NCBI GenBank assembly: GCA_000770645.1
Contig: JQID01000123.1
Location: 67,761 to 131,760 of the forward strand
DNA from: Desulfosporosinus sp. Tol-M
Lineage (GTDB): Bacteria > Bacillota > Desulfitobacteriia > Desulfitobacteriales > Desulfitobacteriaceae
Reading direction: 5' to 3'
DNA: 64,000 nucleotides
Shown here: positions 35,988-43,987 of the stretch, in pieces
Numbering within the stretch: the stretch's first letter is position 1
How the letters are laid out: every line of letters starts with the position of its first letter
Notes under the pieces: model-generated
Database searches by the model: none
The model's input: the letters and a program-made list of their open reading frames with translations, nothing else
What the model was told of the DNA's origin: nothing
Translations under genes and position numbers: made by a program

Positions 35988-36220
35988 ATGTCGCCTGCCC
36001 AGCAAAGCATGTGATATCTAACTGGGAAAGTCCAGTCGGGGTCAGCGCCAAGGTGCCCCGAAGGTCAACCATCTCAAGCACAAACCAAGTGACCTAAAAG
36101 GGCAAGCTTGCATAATTTAGATTGAAGAAGGGGACGAACAAGAAAGGGTGGTGACGCTTGAGAGCCATAACCTTTATTCAACCGTCCTGAATACAATGAT
36201 AGAAGGGGGGATAAATAAGA
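35988..36220 (+). other. Non-coding stretch, possibly a structured RNA remnant
   Basis: No gene. AACTGGGAAAGTCCAGT and CGGGGT...GCCCCG pairings between about 36020 and 36062 recall domain I stems of group II introns, but no reverse transcriptase or domain V follows. I regard it as a possible second intron fragment with low confidence. The amidase gene follows with a weak GGGGGGA ribosome site. Confidence 0.3.
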
Positions 36221-36985
36221 ATGTATCCAGTTTCTGAACAACTAATTAAATACAACCGATCGGGGCAAAAGCTGGTTCCTGAAGGTTTTGTGATCCACGA
36301 TACGGCCACGCCGGGGGCTACTGCTCAAAATGAGTTTAGTTATTTTAACAGTGGTGATCGGCAAGCAAGCGCCCATTATTTTGTGGACTGGACGCAAATA
36401 GTGAGAACTGTTCCGGAAAACGAAGTCGCTTGGCATGCTGGACCAACCGCAAACCATAAATATTTAAGTGTAGAGATGTGTAGGCCTAAAACACACGACC
36501 CTATAAAGTTTCAGGAGATTTGGAATCGTACCGTTTGGCTCGTTGCCGATGCGTTTGTTCGTTATGAATGGAGCACTGGTCCTGGACTTTGGTCTCATTC
36601 GGGGATGAGTAATAAGTACCATGAAACCGATCACCTGGATCCGATTGCTTACTTTAAAGAGTACGGTAAAACGTTTGCCGGTTTTGTGGCGGAGGTCGAT
36701 GCTATGATTCTTCGACTGAAAAATAAAGCCGTAACGGTGGGTGAAAATAAAATGTTTAAAAATCTGGTGATCTATCGAGATGGGGTAGACAAACGGGCTG
36801 CCGAATACTTGGCTGATTATCTCAGGGCGCCAATAGTTTGCATGGACAATATAACTCCCGAGCTCTTGGCTTGCGCTACGAATAAGTATAAAGTTGGGGG
36901 GACGGCCTATACAGGGGCCCAATTGATTTCAGGGAATGACAGATTTGACACAATGGCTGCAGTGCTCAAATTTGCCGGTAAATAA
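36221..36985 (+). CDS. N-acetylmuramoyl-L-alanine amidase with cell-wall-binding tail
   Basis: A 254-residue protein. Residues 10-165 form an amidase-2 (T7 lysozyme-like) domain with zinc ligands in VIHDTAT, the WHAG motif and HSGMSNKYHETDH. A linker leads to a single partial cell-wall-binding repeat 2-like module (LVIYRDGVDKRAAEYLADYL to ISGNDRFDT). It should cut the peptide from glycan strands in peptidoglycan. No signal peptide is seen, so it may be a prophage-type endolysin or released by lysis. No other phage genes are adjacent. AGAAGGGGGG precedes the ATG. Confidence 0.88.
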   Translation: MYPVSEQLIKYNRSGQKLVPEGFVIHDTATPGATAQNEFSYFNSGDRQASAHYFVDWTQIVRTVPENEVAWHAGPTANHKYLSVEMCRPKTHDPIKFQEIWNRTVWLVADAFVRYEWSTGPGLWSHSGMSNKYHETDHLDPIAYFKEYGKTFAGFVAEVDAMILRLKNKAVTVGENKMFKNLVIYRDGVDKRAAEYLADYLRAPIVCMDNITPELLACATNKYKVGGTAYTGAQLISGNDRFDTMAAVLKFAGK

Positions 36986-37326
36986 CGGAACAACATTAAT
37001 TTTAGCGGCGTACCATTTCTTTCGGCAATACCAGTAACGATTACATTGGCGGAAATTCCGATAAGAGACTATTGCCACCCGGACAGGCCCCTAAAGCCGG
37101 CGACTACCAAATTGACTCCATGGGCATTTGGGAAAGCTGGCCAACTTCTTGTAACAATGGAATCATGGTGGTAAAATTATCCCATATCATGACATTTAGT
37201 CAGCACCACTAACTCGACAAACAATCACAGGTAAATTAAGGTATAATGTGTACAATCGCAAGAACTGTGAAATAGGGGAAAAGATTTTTTAGGAAGTGCT
37301 TAATGTGAGAAGAGGTAGAAGTTAAT
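36986..37326. other. Intergenic stretch, possible decayed coding sequence
   Basis: No intact gene. A frame directly continuing past the amidase stop is open for about 57 codons, and another overlapping frame is also open to 37211, so chance cannot be excluded. GGTATAATGTG near 37240 is a possible -10 for the next gene; no good -35 is seen. Confidence 0.35.
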
Positions 37327-39294
37327 TTGGAAATGGGAAAATTGGAATGGGCAGGATTTTCTGAAAAACAAAAGTTAGAAGAGCTTCAGAAAGCAAACAG
37401 AGAATTGACAAATGAAAAGAATAAATATCTCTCTGTTTTTGAAAGCATTTATGACCCTATTATTCTTGTTGATAAAGATAACAATATTGAGAATATGAAT
37501 TATACAGCGGCAGAAGTGTTCTTTAACGAAGCAGTTTCAGGGATGAAATATTACGGAAATATCAATACAGATAAAGAATTGGATTGGTTAAATGAAGAGC
37601 TTACTAAATTTATTAAGTTAAATGAAAATGAAGCTTTTCAAGAAAAGACAATAATAACAAAAAATAGCCAAAAGACTTATTTAATAAAATTTAAAAAAAT
37701 GCTTGATGTAAGTGAAAAATATAGAGGCACTGTTATTATCTTTAACGACATAACCGAAAGCAAGGAACGTACTTATCAACTTCAAGAGATAAATGCCTCG
37801 CTAAAAGAAGAAATCGCTATACGTACAAAAATAGAAGATGATTTGAAAGCGAGCGAATTGCAATTCCGACAAAGCGAAAGTCGCTTAATTGCGGCGCAAT
37901 TAATGGCCCATGTAGGTAATTGGGAACTTAATATAGATACTGGAAAAATATGGGCATCTGAGGAAGCTTATAACATATACGGGATTGAGTACAGGTCGCA
38001 ATACTTGCCAGTTGATCTTATCCAAGAACTTATTTTTCTAGAATATCGGGAGTCAGTAAATAATGCTCTTATTGGCTTAATTACGAGAAAAGAAAAGTAT
38101 GATGTCGAATATAAAATAAAAAATGCTAAAACCGGAGAAGGCCGTTTTGTGCATTCTAAGGCCATATTGGTTGTTGATGAAACAGGTAATGCATCTAAAG
38201 TTGTAGGCACTATTCAAGATATCACCGAGCGAAAAGAAAAGGAAATAGAAATTTCATATCTAAGTTATCACGACCATCTAACGGGTTTATACAATCGGAG
38301 GTTTTACGAAGAAGAGTTAAAGAGACTTGATACAGAAAGAAACCTTCCTCTGACTATTGTAATAGGAGATGTAAACGGGTTAAAGCTTATCAATGATTCT
38401 TTTGGTCATGACAAGGGTGATGAGCTTATTAAGAAAGTTGCAGAAGTGATAAAAAATGGATGCCGGGCTGATGATATTATTGCTCGACTTGGAGGAGATG
38501 AATTTGTTATTCTGTTACCCAAAACAAATAATTTTGAAGCTGAACAGATTATCAAACGCATACAGGAAGAAACCTTAAAAGAGGAATTAGGGTCTATTGA
38601 TATATCCGTATCTTTTGGTTGGAAAACTAAAAATAAGAAGGAAGAAAAAACGCAAGACCTATTTAAAAAAGCTGAAGACCATATGTATATGAAAAAACTT
38701 TTTGAAGGCCCCAGTATGAGAGGGAAAACCATTCAGACTATCGTTCGTACCCTCCATGAAAAAATAAGGGAAGAACAGCACTCTTATCGGGTTTCAATAT
38801 TGTGCAAACGTATGGGGGAAGCCCTTGGATTATCAGAATCTGAAATCCAAGAGCTTCATAGCGTAGGGTTACTTCATGATATTGGTAAAATAGCGATAGA
38901 AGATACTATACTCAATAAACCAGGAAAATTGACAAGCGATGAATGGGAAGAAATTAAGCGCCATCCGGAAATAGGGTACCGCATACTTAGCACGGTTAAT
39001 GATATGGCAGAAATATCAGAATACGTATTAGCTCATCATGAGAGATGGGATGGCTTGGGATATCCAAAGGGTTTGAAAAGAGAAGAAATACCCCTTCAGT
39101 CAAGAATCATAAACATAGCTGATGCTTATGATGCCATGACCAGCGCAAGAAGCTATTGCAGCGTTTTGTCAGAAAAAGCCGCAATAGAAGAATTGCAAGC
39201 AAATGCAGGGTTACAGTTTGATCCACAATTAATAACAATATTTATTGATAAAGTATTGGTTAATGACGAGCCAATTCCTACTCCGACACGATAA
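37327..39294 (+). CDS. PAS-GGDEF-HD-GYP cyclic-di-GMP signalling protein
   Basis: A 655-residue soluble protein: coiled start, PAS (about 35-150), PAS/PAC (175-305), diguanylate cyclase domain (310-460) with intact GGDEF active site (RLGGDEF) and HD-GYP phosphodiesterase domain (470-650) with LLHDIGK, HHERWDGLGYP and NIADAYDAM. It could both make and break c-di-GMP, or one domain may be regulatory. Start is TTG 37327 or ATG 37333; AGAGG lies about ten bases before the former. No membrane segment. Base composition is more AT-rich than the surrounding housekeeping genes. It stands alone. Confidence 0.92.
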   Translation: MEMGKLEWAGFSEKQKLEELQKANRELTNEKNKYLSVFESIYDPIILVDKDNNIENMNYTAAEVFFNEAVSGMKYYGNINTDKELDWLNEELTKFIKLNENEAFQEKTIITKNSQKTYLIKFKKMLDVSEKYRGTVIIFNDITESKERTYQLQEINASLKEEIAIRTKIEDDLKASELQFRQSESRLIAAQLMAHVGNWELNIDTGKIWASEEAYNIYGIEYRSQYLPVDLIQELIFLEYRESVNNALIGLITRKEKYDVEYKIKNAKTGEGRFVHSKAILVVDETGNASKVVGTIQDITERKEKEIEISYLSYHDHLTGLYNRRFYEEELKRLDTERNLPLTIVIGDVNGLKLINDSFGHDKGDELIKKVAEVIKNGCRADDIIARLGGDEFVILLPKTNNFEAEQIIKRIQEETLKEELGSIDISVSFGWKTKNKKEEKTQDLFKKAEDHMYMKKLFEGPSMRGKTIQTIVRTLHEKIREEQHSYRVSILCKRMGEALGLSESEIQELHSVGLLHDIGKIAIEDTILNKPGKLTSDEWEEIKRHPEIGYRILSTVNDMAEISEYVLAHHERWDGLGYPKGLKREEIPLQSRIINIADAYDAMTSARSYCSVLSEKAAIEELQANAGLQFDPQLITIFIDKVLVNDEPIPTPTR

Positions 39295-39383
39295 ATAATG
39301 CGATAAATAATGCCATTTACATTTCCTCTATTGTCCGGAGACAGTACATAATATGCTTTGGTAAGCATGGCAGTGAATATACT

Positions 39384-39479
39384 TTATGACTTTAGCTCCT
39401 TGGCGATTCTTCTCAATGCTTTTACTATGGTGCTTGATTGGCGACGTAGAATATCTTTGAGATTAAGAGTTCGTTTCAT
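39384..39479 (-). CDS. Possible 31-residue basic peptide
   Basis: Minus-strand ORF of 31 codons starting MKRTLNLKDILRRQ and ending IAKELKS: a lysine/arginine-rich amphipathic helix. The ribosome site AGAGGAG lies about nine bases upstream of ATG and sits in the loop of a hairpin (39484-39506), suggesting controlled translation. It may be a small protein or the N-terminal remnant of a transposase. No family assigned. Confidence 0.35.
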   Translation of the reverse strand: MKRTLNLKDILRRQSSTIVKALRRIAKELKS

Positions 39480-39483
39480 TTAG

Positions 39484-39506
39484 CTCATCTCCTCTTGGGT
39501 GATGAG
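39484..39506 (-). promoter_or_regulatory. Hairpin enclosing the ribosome site of the small ORF
   Basis: CTCATC (39484-39489) pairs with GATGAG (39501-39506). Read on the minus strand, the loop holds ACCCAAGAGGA, which includes the ribosome site for the ORF at 39384-39479. Confidence 0.4.
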
Positions 39507-39543
39507 TTTATTATGTACCGGTGTTGCTTTATTATGTAATTTT

Positions 39544-39587
39544 AAAAAAGGGAATAGATAACATTTGGTTATGTACCCATTCCCTTT
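39544..39587 (-). terminator. Rho-independent terminator for the ferritin-like gene
   Basis: On the minus strand AAAGGGAAT pairs with ATTCCCTTT (plus 39579-39587 with 39547-39555), with further inner pairing, followed by a run of T (plus A run 39544-39549). It lies 60 bases after the stop of the ferritin-like gene. Confidence 0.75.
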
Positions 39588-39647
39588 AGAAGAAATCAAT
39601 TGAGCGATTTGGTCGCTCTTCAGCAATGTTGAAAATCGGTTTGTTTT

Positions 39648-39962
39648 TTATTGGATAGGGGACTGAAAATTTTGAGATTGCTGAAGTTGTACTGTTTGCT
39701 TTCCTTTCTCCGTAAATTCTGCGTCCTTGGGACTAATAATGGATAGCAGTTGTTCTAATTCTCCTACATGTTGTCTTTCTTCGTCTGCGATATGATAGAG
39801 AATTTTCTTAGCCCTCTCATCGCTAGTGGCCATTGCATGGGATTCATAACCAATAATTGCTTCATATTCTCCAGCAATATCTACCCGAAGTGCCTGAGCT
39901 AATTCATCATTGGACAACTGCTTGGGTACATTGGCAATAAAAGGGTTTCCGAGTAATGCCAT
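39648..39962 (-). CDS. Ferritin-like protein resembling encapsulated ferritin (EncFtn)
   Basis: A 104-residue two-helix protein. Carboxylates and histidine suited to an iron site are at E32, E34, Y39, E61, E62 and H65 (GEYEA and DEERQH). The same positions carry the iron ligands of encapsulated ferritins, which assemble as decamers of dimers because one subunit holds only half a four-helix bundle. The C-terminal 25 residues are Gln-rich and lack an obvious encapsulin-targeting peptide, and no encapsulin gene is nearby. It could act in iron oxidation or peroxide defence. Divergent leader, own terminator. Confidence 0.75.
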   Translation of the reverse strand: MALLGNPFIANVPKQLSNDELAQALRVDIAGEYEAIIGYESHAMATSDERAKKILYHIADEERQHVGELEQLLSIISPKDAEFTEKGKQTVQLQQSQNFQSPIQ

Positions 39963-40387
39963 AAGATCACATCCTTTATTTTTTACGCCCTTATTTTTTC
40001 AAATAATTAGGATATATATTCTTCTCGCCTATCAAATTTATTCAATTAGCATATATCTATATTGTTCAATGCTGTGGGCAATGGTTTCTCAGGTGGCTTG
40101 AACGCCCTATTATTCAAACTATGGTTTACTAGTAGGCTAATCCGTTTGCTCGAAGAGGCACGCCATATTTGGACGCCTCTTTTAATTATAAGTGTAGTTT
40201 GATTATAGAGGGTGTACAGTGGTCGCTTTTAGCAGAAAATTGTATAATAATTCCGTTTATTGTACAATGTTATTGTATCTATGGAAAGAATAATCGACAT
40301 AAGAATGGACGCGAGTTAATTATTAAGAGGCGGCACAGGATAGAAGGTTTGCATGTAAGTAAATGATCATGAGAGGTGTGATGGAAC
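39963..40387. other. AT-rich intergenic stretch with one terminator-like hairpin
   Basis: No gene seen. AGAGGC (40154-40159) pairs with GCCTCT (40175-40180) followed by TTTAATT, terminator-like on the plus strand though no plus-strand gene lies just upstream. The rest is AT-rich and must hold promoters for the ferritin-like gene (minus) and moeA (plus). Confidence 0.45.
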
Positions 40388-41629
40388 GTGGGAAACAGTA
40401 GTGAATTATTTAAGGTCAAAACGTTGGCTGAGGCGATAGATTCATTAAAACCCTATGTTCCCTCATTTTATCAGCGCGTTGAAAAGATTTCTTTGGCTGA
40501 TTCACTGGGCCGTATTCTCATTCAGGATATTCCGGCAACTTGTCCGATACCTCATTTTCGCAAATCGACAATGGATGGGATGGCCGTTCGGGCTTCAGAT
40601 ACCTTTGGAGCCAGTGAAAGTATGCCGGCGTTGGTACAATGTTTTGGGGAAGTACGGATGGGTGAGGCTCCGACGGAAGCGTTGGGGCAGGGGACAGGGA
40701 TACTAATGCCCACAGGGGGAATGCTTCCAGAGGGAGCGGATGCTGTGGTAATGATCGAACATCTCGAACACTTTGGGGAGGAACTCTATGGTGTAACGAA
40801 GGCTGTTGCACCGGGGGAAAATCTCATCGACATTGGGGAAGATTTAAACGCAGGGGAAGTTATTCTTTCGCAATTTACACGAATTAGGGCTCAAGAAATG
40901 GGGCTCCTGGCATCCCTTGGACAAATAATCGTTTCGGTATTGCCCCGTTTTCGCGTCGGGATTCTTTCAACAGGGGATGAAATTATTCCTCCGGATCAAG
41001 TACCTCTACCTGGTCAGTCAAGGGATATTAATGGCTATACCCTGCTTGGACTGGCATTGGCGAGTGGCGCTGATGCCCGACATTATGGTATTGTGAAGGA
41101 TGACCATGAAGAACTGCGTAAAATGCTTACAAGGATGTTAAAGGAAAATGATATTGTTTTACTTTCCGGCGGAAGCTCCGTAGGGACTCGTGACCTGTCC
41201 GCTCAGCTAATTGACGAGCTGGGAGAGCCGGGATTGCTTTTTCATGGTCTGGCTCTTAGACCCGGTAAGCCTACAATTGGTGGGGCTGTGGATGGTAAAC
41301 TGATTTTTGGGCTCCCTGGACATCCTGCCTCGGCAATGGTTGTTTTTGATACAATCGTCCGTCCGTGGTTGGATGGTTCTGTGTTACACTCCCAGGTTGA
41401 TCCTCTTCCCAAGGGTAAGTTAACCCAGAACATATATTCCGGAAGTGGTCGGGAAGAGTTTGTGCGTGTCAGACTAATCCCAAACGATGAAGGATGGCTG
41501 CTTGAACCGATTCGGGGGAAATCGGGCTTAATTCGGACGATGGTATTGGCAGATGCCCTAGTGCACATTCGCTTAGATACTGAGGGCATAGAAGCGGGGA
41601 AAGAAGTATCTTTCCGTCCTTTGCGTTAG
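40388..41629 (+). CDS. moeA: Molybdopterin molybdenumtransferase MoeA
   Basis: A 413-residue MoeA of normal length: N-terminal MoeA domains with STMDGMAVRA (catalytic Asp region) and GEDL, the MoCF/MogA-like domain with LSTGDEI, GGSSVGTRD and LPGHPASAMV, and a C-terminal domain with FVRVRL. It inserts molybdate, or tungstate in tungsten-dependent anaerobes, into adenylated molybdopterin. GTG start with GAGAGGTG upstream. The second moeA follows after 37 bases. Confidence 0.94.
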   Translation: MGNSSELFKVKTLAEAIDSLKPYVPSFYQRVEKISLADSLGRILIQDIPATCPIPHFRKSTMDGMAVRASDTFGASESMPALVQCFGEVRMGEAPTEALGQGTGILMPTGGMLPEGADAVVMIEHLEHFGEELYGVTKAVAPGENLIDIGEDLNAGEVILSQFTRIRAQEMGLLASLGQIIVSVLPRFRVGILSTGDEIIPPDQVPLPGQSRDINGYTLLGLALASGADARHYGIVKDDHEELRKMLTRMLKENDIVLLSGGSSVGTRDLSAQLIDELGEPGLLFHGLALRPGKPTIGGAVDGKLIFGLPGHPASAMVVFDTIVRPWLDGSVLHSQVDPLPKGKLTQNIYSGSGREEFVRVRLIPNDEGWLLEPIRGKSGLIRTMVLADALVHIRLDTEGIEAGKEVSFRPLR

Positions 41630-41666
41630 TATAAGGATAACTGTTGGAAATGGGGAGGCAAGGAAA

Positions 41667-43574
41667 GTGGAACGCCAAATATATTTAGAAAACACGGCTT
41701 GGCAAGAAGGACTGGCCTTGATGAGGGAAAAGCTTGCTGGGCGCTGTGTGCCGAAAAATGAGTCTTTGGATGTACGCTTTGCGCTACGTAGAATCACTGG
41801 GGCGATCGTTCGCGCCAAAAGAAGTTCCCCTCATTTCGCGGCTTCGGCGATGGACGGATATGCTATTCGAGCCAAGGATACGCACGGGATTTCGGAGCGG
41901 GAGCCGCGTTGGTTGGAACTCGGAGTTCAAGCGATTCAAGTTGATACCGGGGACCCTATCCCCGAAGGAATGGATGCTGTCGTCATGTTGGAAGACGTCT
42001 TGGAGTTGAGTGAGGGCGGAATCTTACTTCAGGCTCCGGTTGTACCTTGGAACCATGTTCGGCCGGTAGGTGAGGACATGGTTGAAGGGGAAGTACTTCT
42101 CCCAATTAATCATCGCATTCGCCCCCAGGATCAGGGAGCGTTATTGACGGCCGGGGTTTTGGAGGTAGAAGTTCGGGCTAAGCCACGGGTGGGGATAATG
42201 CCGACGGGTGATGAAATCCGTCCGATCGGGGCGGCCCTTCAGGTAGGAGATATTACGGATAGTAATTCCACAGTCCTTGCCTCCTTAGTGGAGGAATGGG
42301 GGGGAACTGCGACGATTTGGCCGATAACACCGGATCAACCGGAGCTGTTAGAAAAAGCAATTCTGAGTATGGCGGCTTCTCAGGATATTCTGGTCATCAT
42401 TGCCGGATCCTCCCAAGGACGGGATGACTACACGTCTCAAATGGTTCAGAAGTTTGGCGCCCTTTATCTGCACGGAGCAGCAATTAAACCGGGTAAACCG
42501 GTTATCTTGGGAGAAGTTCAAGGAAAGCCTACGTTTGGCATCCCTGGCTATCCTGTGTCTGTCTATCTGACGGCACATTTGTTCCTGGAACCTTGGATCA
42601 AGCATTTACAGGGTTTAAGTAAAGACTCACAGGCTACGCTGAATGCTATAATCAGCAAGAAAGTCTTTTCCTCGTTAGGCAGTGAAGAGTTCGTGCGGGT
42701 AAAAGTAGGGAGAGTCGGAGAACGCTGGGTTGCCGCCCCATTGAGCAGAGGTGCAGGTGTAACGATGAATCTGGTACGAGCGGATGGGATACTGCGGGTT
42801 CCTCGCTTACAGGAAGGATTTCATGAGGGAGAAACCGTACCCGTTGAGCTCTTACGGCCTGTTTCGGAGTTGGAAGAAACTCTCGTCTGCATAGGGTCTC
42901 ATGATCTGACGTTGGATGTTATAAGTAGTCATATGAAGGCAAGGGGGGGGCAAGGGGGTATTGCCTCAGCTCATGTAGGGAGCCTGGCTGGAATCCTGTC
43001 TCTCCGCAAAGGGGAAGCCCATTTTGCGGGGATTCACTTGCTTGATCCGGAAACGGGAGATTATAATCGCTTTTATTTGCAACGGTTTATACCGGGCCGA
43101 GAAATCGCTTTGATGAATTTAGTGTATCGGACCCAAGTCTTTATAGTGCCGAAGGGAAACCCCCTTAACCTTAAGAAGCTTGAGGATTTAACTAAGCCCG
43201 GCGTACGCTTCATTAATCGTCAGGGTGGCTCAGGAACGCGGGTGCTTTTAGATTATCTGCTCCAGAAGCAAGGCCTAAGTAAAGAACAAATTTTGGGATA
43301 TGAGCGGGAGGAATTTACCCATTTAGCGGTTGCCGTAGCGGTTGCCTCGGGAGCAGCTGATGTTGGATTGGGTATTCAAAGCGCTGCTGAAGCCCTGGGG
43401 CTGGATTACGTGCTAGTTGGGGAAGAACGATATGATCTGGCAATTCCACGGGAATTTCTGGAGGAACCCCGCATGAAGGCAATGATTGCTGTGGTTCGAA
43501 GTAAAGAGTTTCAGGAGGATGTGCTGGCGCTTGGCGGGTATGATGTCCGGGAGACGGGAGTGTTTTACGATTAG
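41667..43574 (+). CDS. MoeA fused to a periplasmic-binding-protein-like domain
   Basis: A 635-residue fusion. Residues 1-400 are a second MoeA (ASAMDGYAIRA, MPTGDEI, AGSSQGRDDYT, IPGYPVSVYL, FVRVKV); residues about 405-635 are a type-2 binding-protein-like domain (SHDLTLDVI, NPLNLKKLEDL, INRQGGSGTRVLLD, GYEREEFTH, VASGAADVGLGI). The same second domain occurs in the regulator at 52551-53468, suggesting that both read molybdate, tungstate or cofactor level. Two MoeA genes in tandem could serve molybdenum and tungsten separately (inference). GTG start; strong terminator downstream. Confidence 0.92.
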   Translation: MERQIYLENTAWQEGLALMREKLAGRCVPKNESLDVRFALRRITGAIVRAKRSSPHFAASAMDGYAIRAKDTHGISEREPRWLELGVQAIQVDTGDPIPEGMDAVVMLEDVLELSEGGILLQAPVVPWNHVRPVGEDMVEGEVLLPINHRIRPQDQGALLTAGVLEVEVRAKPRVGIMPTGDEIRPIGAALQVGDITDSNSTVLASLVEEWGGTATIWPITPDQPELLEKAILSMAASQDILVIIAGSSQGRDDYTSQMVQKFGALYLHGAAIKPGKPVILGEVQGKPTFGIPGYPVSVYLTAHLFLEPWIKHLQGLSKDSQATLNAIISKKVFSSLGSEEFVRVKVGRVGERWVAAPLSRGAGVTMNLVRADGILRVPRLQEGFHEGETVPVELLRPVSELEETLVCIGSHDLTLDVISSHMKARGGQGGIASAHVGSLAGILSLRKGEAHFAGIHLLDPETGDYNRFYLQRFIPGREIALMNLVYRTQVFIVPKGNPLNLKKLEDLTKPGVRFINRQGGSGTRVLLDYLLQKQGLSKEQILGYEREEFTHLAVAVAVASGAADVGLGIQSAAEALGLDYVLVGEERYDLAIPREFLEEPRMKAMIAVVRSKEFQEDVLALGGYDVRETGVFYD

Positions 43575-43587
43575 GGGAATAGAGTAG

Positions 43588-43607
43588 GGGCACGATGCAT
43601 CGTGCCC
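43588..43607. repeat. Perfect 20-base palindrome after the MoeA fusion gene
   Basis: GGGCACGATG directly followed by its reverse complement CATCGTGCCC, 14 bases after the stop codon. Too tight for a good RNA loop, so a protein-binding or recombination site is also possible. Confidence 0.6.
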
Positions 43608-43631
43608 TATATGTATCAAACTAACGCATAA

Positions 43632-43666
43632 GAAAGCACCTACCCATCATTTGGGAAGGTGCTTTC
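43632..43666 (+). terminator. Terminator after the MoeA fusion gene
   Basis: GAAAGCACCT (43632-43641) pairs with AGGTGCTTTC (43657-43666), with further CCC/GGG inner pairing. AAATTT follows. A second small hairpin TGCGTC/GACGCA lies at 43682-43696. Confidence 0.7.
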
Positions 43667-43720
43667 AAATTTAGGTGCTTTTGCGTCAAAGACGCAAACA
43701 GCTCCCCCAAGAGTTTCCAC

Positions 43721-43987
43721 CGTTCCAGCCCCGGCGACCCAAGCTAGAGGAAGTTTCTTAGCTTAGAGAGCACGGAGAGAGGAGTCACGTCAATGAGTGC
43801 AGTTGATGAAGCGTTTAGAACCGCAATGGTTCACATACTGAAAGCCCAGAGGTTTTGCGGTTTAGCGGAATCACCAAACGAATAGCGACGGAACGTGTCG
43901 ATCACGATAGTCTCCGGTGGAGACTATCGCCGTAGGCGCTGACCCACAACGAACACTTATCGCCGTAGGATGCCAAGTAACTTCCTC
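43721..43987 (-). ncRNA. Structured repeated element, copy A
   Basis: Related to copy B at 52345-52550; the segment 43729-43783 matches 52355-52409 at 52 of 55 bases, with patchier similarity beyond. Helices: CGTTCC 43721-43726 with GGAACG 43890-43895; AACCGCAA 43819-43826 with TTGCGGTT 43855-43862, three of whose eight pairs differ from copy B by compensatory changes; GAGGAAGTTTCTTAGC 43747-43762 with 43972-43987. It ends exactly at the stop codon of the minus-strand gene at 43988. Copy A carries an extra hairpin CGATAGTCTCC/GGAGACTATCG near 43908-43932 and a repeated TATCGCCGTAGG. Mismatches in the long helix are mostly G-U on the minus strand, favouring that strand. Family not recognised. 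Confidence 0.65.

Noticed and set aside
36986-37160. Readthrough extension of the amidase past its TAA stop
   Set aside because: The frame is open for about 57 codons but shows no known domain, and a neighbouring frame is equally open, so chance is a sufficient explanation.
43588-43607. Palindrome as a rho-independent terminator
   Set aside because: The two arms are contiguous with no loop, and no T run follows; the real terminator is at 43632-43666.
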